Shown one piece after another: positions 32,126-43,959 of a stretch of DNA of 64,000 nucleotides. The notes under the pieces were generated by a model. That model was not told the origin of the DNA and ran no database searches. It saw only the letters and a program-made list of their open reading frames with translations. Position 1 is the first letter of the stretch. Each line of letters begins with the position of its first letter. Where the stretch lies: positions 62,001-126,000 of the forward strand of contig JANFAH010000082.1 in assembly GCA_024663395.1 (NCBI GenBank), in the 5' to 3' direction. The position numbers and the translations under genes are program-made. This stretch comes from Pisolithus tinctorius (lineage: Eukaryota > Basidiomycota > Agaricomycetes > Boletales > Pisolithaceae).

Positions 32126-35100
32126 AATATATATGTTTAGATTCGGTGAGCGGGCAGATTGACCATCATTCCCCACCGTCCTCAACGGTATCACATTAGG
32201 CGCGTATTCGAGAACGCCGTATTTTCGCTGCAATTCATTTCCGTCTCATCCACCACATCCTTACGGATCATTCCCTTCAGAGGATCAAATACTCAACGCC
32301 CGTGGACACGGGTTTTCATCTTTACGATGATCCCGGTTTCTTCTGGTTGGACGAGCCTTTTCAGCGTCAGCATTAATACAGAATGATATGAAGTCATGTA
32401 CGAGCGTCTGATAAAGACTTGATGTCGATCAGACGATGTGCTTTTCCACTGTAAGCATCCAAAATAGCTATTCATTGAGGTACGCTGTTCGGCGCGGTCA
32501 GGATGCCTGAATTGGGAGCATTGTAGTCGGTAAGGCAACTCCATCGATCTTCGATGACGTTGAGTAACCTGTCTGTCGAAAGATCAATTGAGTTTATGTG
32601 AAGTCCACTCCAGCGGTACCGGTAAGGTCCCGGTGTTTGCAATGTTACTCCAAGTGAAATTCCCAACTTCGAAGTCCTCCAAGAAAGCGATTCCTTTGAC
32701 AGGTAGGAGTGAGTGCGGAGCGGGACGTCACTTCAAGACACAACTCCACCTGTGTATCAAATTTCTCTCGACTCTCTGGGGGGATGACACGACTCTCCAA
32801 TTTCCCACTCCGTTCCAGACCTGGGCCAGTGGGCCTGCACAACGGTGACATTGGGCGACATTCATCTTCGCAATATGATCTGGCGACAATTTAGGTCATG
32901 AACTGGCATACAATGTTGTTCTCCGCAGCTTGCTCGGAACTCTCCACACTACATAGTCTTGGGTTCCCTATCGGCCCATCGAGCCGAAGATGCATAGTCC
33001 AATTCATGTTTTCGCCTCTTCCGGGAGATACACAAGTGTCAGGTCCGAAAATTGAGTTTCTGATGGTGAGCTATGCCATCTCATGGACGTCGAGTCTTGC
33101 CCGAACCCCTGCGAGTGTGGTGGAGGAAATTACTACATACATGCCTTGAGTCTTGCAGACGATCGGAATGGTGGCAGTAACTTATCAGGTTCTTCTACAG
33201 TGTCTGTCTGCGCACAGTTGGCGGTGCGCAACTTGACTTGAATCCTACGTGACGTTACCGAATCCGTGCCCTGTTGCAACTTATCCCAATTTGTTCATCT
33301 GTATTGCAATTGCGTCCCTCCACCTCAACGGCAACCACGGTTCTTCATGTTCACGCTATCGTGTACTACGTACTGCCATCGGTTGTTGAGCGGTGGTTCA
33401 AAGTTCGGAATGGGTCATTGCGAGTTAGACATTTGAGTAAAAAGTAAGTACGTTCGGGCACATCGAACGGCGTCGCTTTGTAGTTCAAAAGACGTCAACA
33501 TGCGCTTTGTGCACTGACGAATTGCAGTAAACCTACTTCGCTTGGCAGTGGCTTGACGGGAATTCATGCCACGTGCCTTTTGCTTCACTGTGAAGTATCG
33601 TTTCTTCACATTGCATCAACTTACGGGCGCAAATTTCAACGTTCCATCAGAATCCAGGCAACGCTACGTGAAACATCGAGAATGATGGTATTGGTGCTGT
33701 ACAGAACTTCTTCAAAGTTCAAACGTCCCATGTTTCCATCAATTATGATGCCGTGCCTGCTCTGTGTAGGCTGGCTGGCAGTTCGTTTACGCCTTGCACA
33801 GATAGGCTATCGTCCATCATGTCTACACGCGATGGACCGCTTGGCTGCCAGTGACGCTTCAGCATGCTGTCGGTAATGAGCCGGATTGACGTTGCAAGCC
33901 AGCCCCCGACCTTTCCGAATTATCCTTGGAGATGTTATCATGCATCATGTCTACATGTGACCGACCGCTTGGCTGCCGTCGACTTGCTGCCAGTGACATG
34001 CCTTCAGCATGCTGTCGGCAATGAACCGGATTGACGTTGCAAGCCAGCCCCCGACCTTTCCGAATTATCCTTGCCCCCGTCGCCATCGGAGACGTCTGTT
34101 CGCCTTCGCCATTCTTGGGGAAAGAAGTGTGTTATTCGGGTTTTACTTACGTGTTTCGTGTCAGAAGTACACACTCTTTTCCATTCGGCTCAACCTCACA
34201 ATTCGACTGTATGTATGTATGCCGGTACGTGGTCTAAATGAGCCGCTTTAGCAGCTAATAGCAATTGTCATCTTCATAGATGGCCCATCTCCGTACTCCG
34301 CTTTTTATGATCATCTCATCCAACACGCTATTATCAAAGAGTCGTTTGCGACATCCATTTATGATGTACATACGAATACGCTTGAAGTGGTTGATCGTAT
34401 GCCGAGGCCCAGGCCAGGCGAATTCTTAACGACCCTGGTCACCTGTTCTACCGTGGGACTGTAGGTCAGGCCTCAGGATTGAGGCGACGACCTTGAAGAT
34501 TTGTGTTAGATGCTCGGAGACTAATCGGGCGCGAGCTGCCGGTTTAGGTAACTTCGAGCAGCAAGCTCGAGGTCGTTCCAATTACGGCACGCTTGTTTCC
34601 GAGCGTCTATTACTTATTCCCTAAAGCTTCCACAGCCACCAGCGCTCGGAAGGTGTTATGGACCCCGTGTTACCAGGTACTAGCTTATACTCCTTTAGTA
34701 AACAGTGAACGCTAAAATATTTTTGTTCAGCTTCGCCGACTCGGAATCGGCTCAACACCCTGAACACCCATCGAATCAGTTCAGTTAAAGCGTGGAGTGG
34801 ATTTTTCCCACACAACTTCCCGTGTCAGTTTATCCGGCCGCCTTGGGGACTCGACTGGGGTCTGCGTTGTGATCTTGTGTATCTTCCGCAGTAGCAACTG
34901 AGATAGAATCACTCAACAGATTAAGTTTGATTCGGTGTCCCACCGTTCGGTTCACGAACACCTTGGATTACGAGCTGTTACGTGCTTCATGTTTCAATCA
35001 GCGGTCGGCCTCCCGGATTCCGCCTGCTCGGGAAATGAATCTCGTGAGCGTCATGCTGTTACCAATAGGATTCGTCTGTTTATCGACCTCACGAGTTCCT

Positions 35101-35294
35101 TGTGCGGTAAAATTAATATTGCAAAATTAGAGATCCCATCGGTTCTGGTCGTCACGAGCCGCCTGGCCCCACATATGTATGTCCACAATAAATTTTTTAT
35201 GATTGCTGACCCGCATAAAAAGGCCACAATCGAACGTGTGGTGCCCCCAGTCCTTCGACTGCAGAGTTCACTTCCATCGGCGGTTCTTGTCAGC
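32126..35294. other. 3.2-kb region with possible decayed coding sequence
   Basis: No intact gene was found. On the minus strand, 33175-32888 reads almost continuously (GMYVVISSTTLAGVRARL, then HLRLDGPIGNP) with one in-frame TAG near 33078. Further protein-like pieces lie at 32850-32640 and 32600-32430, so this may be an old multi-exon gene. I cannot name a family. A direct duplication lies at 33815-34073. The stretch 34300-35294 holds the upstream region of the aquaglyceroporin gene. Confidence 0.3.
33815..34073. repeat. Direct duplication of ~120 bp
   Basis: Copy 1 is 33815-33929 and copy 2 is 33943-34073. Both begin CATCATGTCTACA, share GACCGCTTGGCTGCC and TTCAGCATGCTGTCGG, and end with an identical run TTGACGTTGCAAGCCAGCCC followed by CCGACCTTTCCGAATTATCC. 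Copy 2 has a small insertion in the middle. The near identity of the right halves suggests a fairly recent event. Confidence 0.8.
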
Positions 35295-36729
35295 ATGTCT
35301 CAGAAGCCCTCCCCGCGTCACTCCGACTCGTCAAGCACGTATACCCAACCGATGAATGAGACGGCCGGAGGGGTGATTCCTGCAGGTTCGACTGACGGCC
35401 GCCAACACTCGAACCGATGGTCGAAGATCAGGTTTGTGCCGCCCCTACCATCCTCCTCTGGCGCATGAGACCACTTTACTCTCAGGGATTCTATCTATAT
35501 CCGGGAATCCGCTGCAGAATTCCTTGGTACTATGATCCTTGTTATCTTTGGTTGCGGTAGTAATTGCCAAGTCGTCCTGTCGTCGAACAAAGCGGTTTCC
35601 GCCACCCCCGATGGAGTGAGTGAATCCCCCTCGTAACTCGCAGCTTGAGTTGACAGAGCTGGTTTATAGGACTACCTGTCTTCCAATTTCGGTTGGGCTG
35701 TCGGTAAGGGGAGGACTCGCCGTATTTTCAACCATACTAACTGCACATAAAGGCCTTTGTCTGGGCGTTTTGGTTTCTGGCAGCGGTCATGTTAACCCAG
35801 CGGTTTGTGTTTATGATCCATTCATGCCGTCTTGTAGTTGACTTTCGGCCAGGTAACCCTCGCCTTCGCCTCCTTCCGCGGCTTCCCGTGGAAAAAAGTA
35901 CCTTATTACCTCATTGCCCAACTGCTTGGTGCCCTTTGTGGTGGTGGAATTATTTACGCCAACTATTATCATGCTATTAATGCTTACGAGGGAGGGTCAA
36001 ATATTCGCACCATCTCGGGGACGGGCGACCTTTTCGGAACCTACGCGGTATGTACCGCTCCGAATTCCCCTGTAAACTGAACTGATGCTAACATATTAGG
36101 CTGACTACATGAGCTCGGTGTCCTGCTTTTTCGCAGAGGTAAGTAAAAATCGCCCGGATTTGAATGGTCTCACGGTAACGATGTTTGACAGTTTCTGGGA
36201 GCTGCTATGCTTTTAATCTCCATTTTTGCTGCCACGGACAAGAGGAAGAGGAAGGAGAACGATCCTATCCCTGTCTGGCTCGTCCCGGTCACGGTCTTCA
36301 TGGCCGCTCTTGGTATCGGTGTCGCGCTCAGCATGGAGACTGGTGCCGCCGTCAACCCGGCGCGTGATTTGGGTCCTCGGATCTTGACTGCTATGGTTGG
36401 TTACGGAAAAGATGGTTCGTGATTTGTGAAATGGCTCCTATCGGGGAAGTACTGACTTTCTCCGTAGTGTTCACATTCAGGAACCAGTACTGGCTGTGGT
36501 GTCCCATTCTCGGCCCCATTCTTGGGATGCAGGCTGGAGGGTTGGCTTACGAACTTGTATACTCCACCGGCTCGGACAGTTGCGTCAATAAGTTGTAAGT
36601 TCTCCAGTCGCACGTAACAAGTCTGAAATTGAAATTTGAATGACGTTTCTCAGGATCGCGGCACCACGGAAACACACCAACGCTCTCCTAGATCACAGTA
36701 GAATGCCAACTGGTGCAACCGCAGTTTGA
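35295..36729 (+). CDS. Aquaglyceroporin (MIP family), ~336 aa
   Basis: Exons are 35295-35431, 35486-35615, 35670-35703, 35753-35802, 35853-36047, 36100-36138, 36192-36414, 36468-36594 and 36654-36729, total 1,011 nt, in frame. It is a membrane channel for water and small polyols such as glycerol. Six transmembrane helices are evident plus the two half-helices: the first NPA box at about 115-117 (GHVNPAVTL, formed across an intron) and the second NPARD at about 250-254. The Asp after NPAR is the classic aquaglyceroporin marker. The N-terminal ~50 residues are Ser-rich and cytosolic. The acceptor of intron 4 was chosen at 35852 because it restores NPAVTLAF; an earlier AG would add five residues and break the motif. 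Confidence 0.92.
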
Positions 36730-38160
36730 TGAACACTGAGTGGACTTTGCTCTGGACTTTTCGACTTATCGAGATATCCCTCCTTTGTTGTCTTTTTTTA
36801 CTTCCTTGTTAGGGGGCCGTTCTACGATTAGCTCTGGTTTGTAAGGTTTAGCTAATTGTACGCATTTGCAACCTCCCTACGGTCTCTACCTTCGATTTTC
36901 CAAGTGCTTGGCAGCTGACGGACAAATTGGTCTCACAACAAGCAACTTGACTGCGGCGGTCAGTAGTATTCTCCGAAATGAGTTTCGTTGAAGAATGCGG
37001 AAAGGTCTGCATGCACAGTTTTATGATAGAGAAGGAAAGTGCTCGCGGTGTATCACATGCAGTCCCTTAGCATCTGGACAGAACTCAGTCTTCAAGGTGA
37101 AAGATGCTCACAGTGGCTTGAAAGCAGCGCATTGCTGGTTGGGTATCTACGAATTGTGACATTGCAGAAATGTGTTCACCAAGGGATACAGTGAGCCCAG
37201 TAGAGTTGCGCAAGGATCGATGCTCCCACAAGACTTCCATCATTCAAAGGAAGTTTACCTGGCCGCAGGTGCATGCTGGCTAAAGGTTATATGAAGTCCT
37301 ACAGCACTAACTACAGTGCGGCTGTAGCGAACGGCCGATTTCACAGGAGGAAGTGGCGATAGGCTATCAAAATGTCATGAGGCACAGGGATGATAGAGCC
37401 TGTGATCGCAAAGGGTTGTCATATCGATCCCAAAACGTGTAAGAAGCCTTGTCATTGGTTACCAAATCTCAAGGGCAAGGAAACAGGCGTTGTGAAATAC
37501 AGCATACTCGCCGCCAGACCTGACCCATCGGGCGATCGCTTTTCTATGTGGCCGACACGAATGTACCTGATATGATCGGATGGAAACTACGTACGCGGGC
37601 ACGTACTCGCTGTGATGGACGTGTAACCTTGTGAAAGTACAATAGTGCAACGCCACCGACAAGACAGCATGCACTGAACATTGTGGACGGCTGTCTTCTA
37701 CTTCACGGTGTTCATGAATCCGCGTGTGTTCCAAACTGACTCGGACCAGGTTAAAACCTGCTCAAGCTGCCTCGCGCAGCACGCACGCAAAGCTGCAGCC
37801 GGGCATATACATAAGACGAGCATAATCGTACCTGGAATGGAACAGCAGGGTCGAAGAATGAATGACACGAGTCCGAGTTGCCTCCAGTTGAACTTAGGAC
37901 CGCATGCTTCTGGAACTCGAGAAGAACAAGAAGTTTCCGTGTGGAAACAGTAGAAGGAAGGAAAATGAAACCGGACTTACTCACTCGTCGTCCTCGTTAT
38001 TCCGAGACGAGCAGCATGCACAATCAATGCCCCTGGCCATAAAGCTGCTGACTAAGCACTGCGTGTTTTTCTCATTGGGTGCTTTGGACATGAAAGATCT
38101 TTCTTGAAGAGTACCCGCGAAGATCATATCTACGGTCAGATTAGCTGGTTCGTAGCTACC
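36730..38160. other. Intergenic, nothing recognised
   Basis: This is 1.4 kb between the aquaglyceroporin stop and the next start. Scattered short open frames on both strands share no family pattern. No repeat, tRNA or palindrome of note was seen. Confidence 0.4.
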
Positions 38161-38528
38161 ATGGGTAGAAGTGCCAAAGTTCATAAGCGGGTAGTGAGTT
38201 TGATGTTCTACCCGTGCACATCCAATGCCCTGAGCGCTTGCATCCTCTTGTCGTTGCCCCGTAGAAACAGATGAAGAAGCCACAGTTGCAACCCGCTCCT
38301 CCTCCCGAGCCAAAACCAAAACTGAAGTCGAGTGCACCTGCTACGACGGAGATCCAGTCGGCTAAGAAGCGTGCGGACCTGAGGTCAAAGGTGAAGAACA
38401 AAGGGAAATCCGCTGCAAAGGGTGCAGATGGAGGACACGTCCTTGCTGGAGCAGACTACGTGACATTGATGATGGGTGGTCGACGGAAAGCGGCAGAGGA
38501 GGCTCTCAAGCTACCACCGGACTCGTAG
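38161..38528 (+). CDS. Small conserved-looking basic protein, ~97 aa
   Basis: Exon 1 is 38161-38190 and encodes MGRSAKVHKR. Intron 38191-38264 starts GTAGTGAGT and ends GTAG. Exon 2 is 38265-38528. The total is 294 nt, in frame. The protein is Lys/Pro-rich and ends in an ordered-looking segment GADYVTLMMGGRRKAAEEALKL. That pattern (Lys-rich head and a short GADYV..MMGGR.KA tail) is one I associate with small fungal proteins of unknown role. A nuclear or nucleolar location would fit its charge, but this is inference. Confidence 0.65.
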
Positions 38529-38628
38529 TGACGAAGGTTGTTGTAAGTTAAGCTTGCAGTCCATTTTGTCACACGCCGCCCCAAGATCCGGGGTAACCAC
38601 CAACTCCACCTCTCTGCTTACTCCGACG

Positions 38629-40402
38629 ATGATCAGAGTTATACGATCTCTCCCTCATCTTAACACCCAACTACGTTTATGGCGTGCGCTCTCGACGACA
38701 ACAACGATGACGGTTCCTACCAAGGACCAAGGAATTCTTCCCACTTTTCGCTCCCCCATCGTGTCTGAGCTCCGGTTCTTCAATTCGCTCACTAGTGAAC
38801 AGGGACAGATACCCACTTACAGAGTACTCGACGGCGTCGGCATTCCGGTGGAAGGCGCACAACTTCCCGAGGTCCGTTTGTTCCGCTTTGGTCCCGCTGC
38901 CAGCACGCCTCACCTCGTTTATGCCCGACGGGCAGATTAATGAAGAATTCGCTCGTAGACTGTGCGTCATACTCACTGGCCAAATTTGCAGGCAGAGAAG
39001 TGTAACATCATGTCAGATATGAGCACATGGTCCGCTTACCGACTGTAGACAACGTCCTTTACAATGTGCAGCGTCAAGGCAAGATTTCGTTCTACGTATG
39101 CTCATTTGCCGTGTTCTGTGATTCTCTAGTTTATGCACGTTGACTTTAGATGACTTCTGTGAGGAACCATTCTTTCGTATTATTCCAGGAACACCCCTGA
39201 ACATCGTCGTTAGTATGGCGAAGAAGCAACTATTATCGGCTCGGCCGCAGCACTGGCACCAGACGACGAGTAAGTTCTCTGCTTCCTTGGATCTCCAGTA
39301 TGAATGTGACAGCACGCCAGGGTTTTAGGTGAGTATGCACGTTTTGCCCCACACCTTCACAGGAGCCTCAAATTGGAGATAGGACAGTACCGTGAAATGG
39401 GTGTCCTACTGTGGCGAGGCTTCGGGATTGACGGTGTCATGGCACAGTGCTTTGGCAATCTTGAAGACAAGTCGGGCAAAGGGCGTCAAATGCCAATGGT
39501 ACGTTGTTTTACGATCACATTGTCCTACCAGACACTAGCCTTTTCGCAGCACTTTGGATCCCCGGAACACCACTTCCATACGATCTCGTCACCTCTAGCC
39601 ACTCAGATCCCTCAAGCTGCCGGTGTAGGCTATGCACTCCGACGGGATCCCGCCCGTAGGCACAAGAATGTCGCCTGTGTTTACTTTGGAGAAGGCGCAG
39701 CTTCCGAAGGAGATTTCCATGCGGGAATGCTCCTGGCATCAACGATCCCCTGTCCTACGATCTTCTTAGCCCGTAACAACGGATTCGCGATCTCCACGCC
39801 CGCGCATGAGCAGTATGCCGGTGACGGTATCGCCGCACGGGGACCTGGATACGGTGTAGACACGGTTCGCGTGGATGGGAACGATATATTGGCGGTCATG
39901 AATGCCGTGACTGAGGCAAGGAGGCGATGTCTAGCGAGTGGTCGGGCTGTTTTGGTGGAGGCGATGACCTATCGCGTTGGGCACCACTCGACTTCCGATG
40001 ACTCCTTCGCGTATCGCGGGAGACAGGAGGTCGAGAATAGGAAGAAGATTGATAACCCGATCACGCGGTTCAGACTCTTTATGGAGTCGAGAGGCTGGTG
40101 GAATGATCAGGAGGAAGAGGCTCTCAAGTCGCGGCTGAAGAAGGACGTGCTGACTGCACTTAGGAAGGCAGAAAGTTTGAAACAGAGTGATTTGAGGGAT
40201 CTGTTTACCGACGTTTACGCTGGCGAGGAACCGTGGAATTTGGTACGTGCCCATGTGATGACTCACTTTAGTTGCTCAAGTTACGCAGAGAGAACAAAGG
40301 GAGGAGTTGGGGGCCCTTCTCCGGAAGTATGGTGAAGTATGGCAACCGTGGCAGAGTGAACTCAAGCGGTTTAAGGACGAGGGCAAAAAGCTCATGGAGT
40401 GA
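38629..40402 (+). CDS. Branched-chain 2-oxoacid dehydrogenase E1 alpha, ~447 aa
   Basis: Exons are 38629-38871, 38936-38961, 39017-39095, 39150-39158 (9 nt), 39214-39269, 39321-39328 (8 nt), 39383-39498, 39550-40242 and 40289-40402, total 1,344 nt, in frame. It is the thiamine-diphosphate-dependent E1 alpha chain of the mitochondrial complex that decarboxylates oxo-acids from Leu, Ile and Val. An Arg/Ser/Thr-rich N-terminus (IRVIRSLPHLNTQLRLWRAL) fits a mitochondrial presequence. The ThDP motif starts at GEGAASEGDFH (about residue 226) and continues to LARNNGFAIST. The HHSTSDDS phosphorylation loop of the animal enzyme is conserved. Two microexons of 9 and 8 nt were inferred because the family sequence (MTSYGEEA and DDEVLGQYREMGVL) is only restored with them. 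Confidence 0.92.
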
Positions 40403-41277
40403 CCGTCGTTCGGATGCTCGTGCTGCTTAGCAAGGAGTACGCTGCTGGCATTTTATAGTCCCAACGTTGTCCATAGTGTCAGTCCACATTACACACCCGG
40501 ACGGGGGATGTACATTCGATGGTATAAAGTAGAGCATAACCTGCGTTCTGCATGACTGAAGAGATCTAATTCAGTGGTGTGCTTGTGAGAGAATCATAGA
40601 GACAATGAATTAAGATTACACACTACTTTCTGTCCTCTTTACAGACCAAATGTCAACATGCCATATGCCGATGCTGGGGAAAGGTAAACTGCGGAGGATC
40701 TATTCCATTCGTTGTTGCGTTACATGTTCTTCGTTACATGTAGCAATACATCATGCTACGAGGTTTGGAGAGCTGAACATCTCTAGAAACCCCAGCAGCT
40801 CCTCCCAATTTTTCATCGGAGACGGGTTTCTCATGGGGTTCATGGTATTCTGATGACATCTTTTACTCACTTGATATGTAAGCCTGGACAAGTGTACAGC
40901 ACATCCGTTTAACCGCACAAGCAGAATTACGGAATGCAGGTGGAAGTATGTCGAATTGCGGGGGCATGCACGAAAGCTTTAGGGGGGGAAGAGCCGATGG
41001 TACGCACATCATACTTGAACATGACCAAGCGAACCTCAAAGTTAAGCACTTTTTGCAGGGTACCGGACGTGCTACCAAGATTACTGAGATATATTCGGCC
41101 ATCGAGGCGGTAGAGTACTTGGGAGAGTTGGGACACGGTAACGAGTTCTCCGTAGTTTGGTCCGAGGTGGTCCACTGGCGCCGCGGCGCGAAACCAAACT
41201 AAATCACGTGACATTTCTCCTATAAACTCAGACGTGAGTCATTTGAGACGCGTCAGTGACTCCTGTCAAGAGTCTCC
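40403..41277. other. Intergenic, nothing firm
   Basis: This is 875 bp between the dehydrogenase and RAD7. Overlapping open frames on both strands at 40863-41214 have no recognisable protein pattern. A CACGTG site near 41204 lies ~70 bp upstream of the RAD7 start codon. Confidence 0.4.
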
Positions 41278-43571
41278 ATGAGCAGGAGACGCAACAACGT
41301 ACGGGGCCCGACGTCTGCCCTCACCGAATTCTTAAGGGTAACGCAAACCTGATGAGCATCATGTTTTACTTTTCTCACCGAGTTCACAACTCAGGAATCC
41401 GGCATCAACCCTGAACTCATAGCACGGCGTGTCGCCACACGAAACCAAGGCCAGTCTAGCGCACAGCAGCCGGTCACAGGTCCAAGCAACAGCAATGAAA
41501 TAGAGCCTCCCGCTAGCAACGGCACCGAGTCGGAACAAGTTGCGCCAGATGCCACTTCTGGCGTACAGGGTCAGTCTGGAGTACGGGTGAGATTCACTAT
41601 TACAGTCACAAGTTGTATTGAACGTTCGTATTGTCAGCTCTCCGGTTACGCGTCTGATCAACTCGACGAACTTGAGGAACAATCACCTGCCAAAAAGGCT
41701 CGAGTTGGCAAGGGGAAAGTAACTGCAGCAGCAAAAGCAAAAGCGAAAAAGAAAGCGAAAGATGATGGTGATTATCAAAGCTCGTCGGATGACGAGTATA
41801 CAGCACTATCAAGGAACATGAGAGCTACGGGCGCAAGTCGCAGTCCGAAACCGCCTGTTGGTAGTTTTGAGAACTGTGCCAAATGCACAAAGCAGTTCAC
41901 AGTCGTTAGTCTTATATGTTCTTCCCGACCCAGTTGCGGGCCAAGCTAAACATATCATCAGACGAGGTATACAATAGCCGCCGATCCGCCGCCTGGGTAT
42001 CTCTGCCATGACTGCGTAAAGGCTGCGGGTATCGACCCGTTCAAGAAACCTGCCGCTCCCAGAAAGCGCAAGGCGCCTACCGAGAAACGCGAATTTGTCA
42101 ATTTCGAAGAGCGCCGCTTACCAACTTTGGTTTCTCTTTGCGTTGAGGTAAGTAGCTTTGTTCCTCTCTTTGCGGCAGCTTGCTTAGAAGTGCGGTGTTG
42201 TCGATGGCACTAGCTTATCAGTAAACATATCGACGATGTTGAGGCACTGGGTGATATTGGGTCAGTTAACATGGATGAGATTTCCAAAGCCTTAGGGAAG
42301 AGCCGAAGTTTGCGAGTGAACTCTTTCTTAGATCATTATCGACGTCTAAAGCTGCATTCTATCTGTTTAGGAATTCCCAGAATGCTCGCTTGTTCTATGA
42401 TGTGCGGAGCAAGGCCCTACGGTTCTATGACGCTACCCGTAGGCCCACACCGTCCGTGACCTAGACACTTTTCGCTGATCTTCTTCTAGACCTTTCCGCC
42501 CAGGCTTTTACAACGCTTGCCAATCTCAATCCCAATTTAACGCACTTGCACCTGGACTTCTGTGGTCGCATGACATCATCAGTGCTGGAGGATTTTGCCA
42601 AGTCACTTCCTCACTTAACTTCAATTACTCTCCTCGGACCCTTCTTGGTTCGCGCGGAAGCCTGGATTGAATTCTTTCGTTCCAAACCTAATCTTCGCTC
42701 ATTTCGCATCACGCAGAGTCCTCGCTTTGATTCCAACTGTACCCGACAGCTTGCTGAGAGTTGTACCGAGCTCGAGGAATTGCAGCTCCGCGAAGTTGGG
42801 TTACTCAATGATGAATTTGTAGAACCTCTGTGTGCTCTTCCTCCCCTGAAGGTGTTGGACCTCGCAAGCCCAGGAGTTGGAATCGACGAAGATGGATGGC
42901 TTAAGCTGCTGGAGCGCCATGGTAGCACACTCGAGACTTTCAATCCTTCGTGGCATGTCGGCTTCACCGGTACAGCGTTAAGACACGGGCTTGGCAACCG
43001 CGCGCGCGCGTTATCCGAACTAGTTATGGAAGGTTGTGAGAGCTTAGTGGACGAAGACGTCGCTCGTTTTTTCAAATATTGGGCGAACAAAACTGACGAG
43101 CAAGATTCGACTGAAGATACCATGGACGCCACAGATGACGTTCCTCGCGTTGAGGGCGTAGATAGCCTCAATCCCCCTCTCCACTTCCTTTCTTTAGCGC
43201 GCAACGATATCCTTTCTGATGCCACGCTCACCGCGTTACTTGACCATTCGGGACCATCGCTGACTCACCTCAATCTCAACGGCCTGCGTTCTCTTTCGAC
43301 TGATGCACTCGTGCTATTAAAATGTGCAGTGGGGCTCAGGCGTTTGGACCTCAGCTGGTGCCGTGAAGTGGATGACTTTGTCATGAAGGAAATTATTTCT
43401 GCCATGCCAAAATTAGAAGAAGTAAAATTATGGGGGTGCAATCGTGTCAAGGGGAATGGATGGACCGGCAAGGTTTGTCCTCCTTCTCTACATCTGTGTG
43501 GCATTTTAACTTTGTGTCTGCAGAAAGGACTGAAAGTCCGTGGAATTGAACCCAATGCGGGACATCAATAA
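41278..43571 (+). CDS. RAD7: DNA repair protein Rad7 (nucleotide excision repair), ~631 aa
   Basis: Exons are 41278-41337, 41395-41586, 41638-41904, 41962-42147, 42214-42315, 42381-42438, 42490-43472 and 43524-43571, total 1,896 nt, in frame. The N-terminus has MSRRRNNVRGPTSALTEFLR and a disordered part with a Lys-rich block. It then has a zinc-ribbon-like CxxC pair (CAKCTKQF and YLCHDC, about residues 163-190). The rest is a leucine-rich-repeat domain (THLHLDFCGRM, LTSITLLGPF, LEELQLREVG, LKVLDLASPG, LTHLNLNGLRSL, LRRLDLSWCREV). In yeast, Rad7 works with Rad16 and Elc1 in global-genome repair of UV damage and in a ubiquitin ligase. The junction of exon 5 to 6 has two possible acceptors; the one used keeps the frame. 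Confidence 0.88.
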
Positions 43572-43959
43572 TTCAATTCCATTTACAAGCGTGGCGGACT
43601 TCGATGAGATTCCCCAGATAAGCATGGTTGGATGGCTACTGCATTTTCAGAGGCTCTCTTCTCACTATATGATTGGGCTTGTAGGATACATATGGCTTTT
43701 GCCTTGGAGGTTTTCCAGTTTGCGGATCAGCATAAAATTGTTGTGGTAGTTTCTTTGTGACGGAATATCATTTAGTATCACATCAACCTCACCAGCCAGA
43801 TTTTTGTTAATTTGAAAGATTGGCAAAGTTCTGGAAACCATTACAGTAACACTCTTCTTCTCTCCCCTTAGCTACAGCTCTGTATATTTAGCGTAGATAG
43901 CCAAACACAGTCAAACTCATACATAGTGCCGCGCACAGTGAGGCAGTAGGTGCTTCCGA
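43572..43959. other. Short intergenic region RAD7-VPS11
   Basis: This is 388 bp holding the end of RAD7 and the VPS11 promoter. No distinct element was seen. Confidence 0.4.

Noticed and set aside
40863..41214. Overlapping open frames on both strands before RAD7
   Set aside because: Neither shows a family pattern; the region is more likely non-coding.
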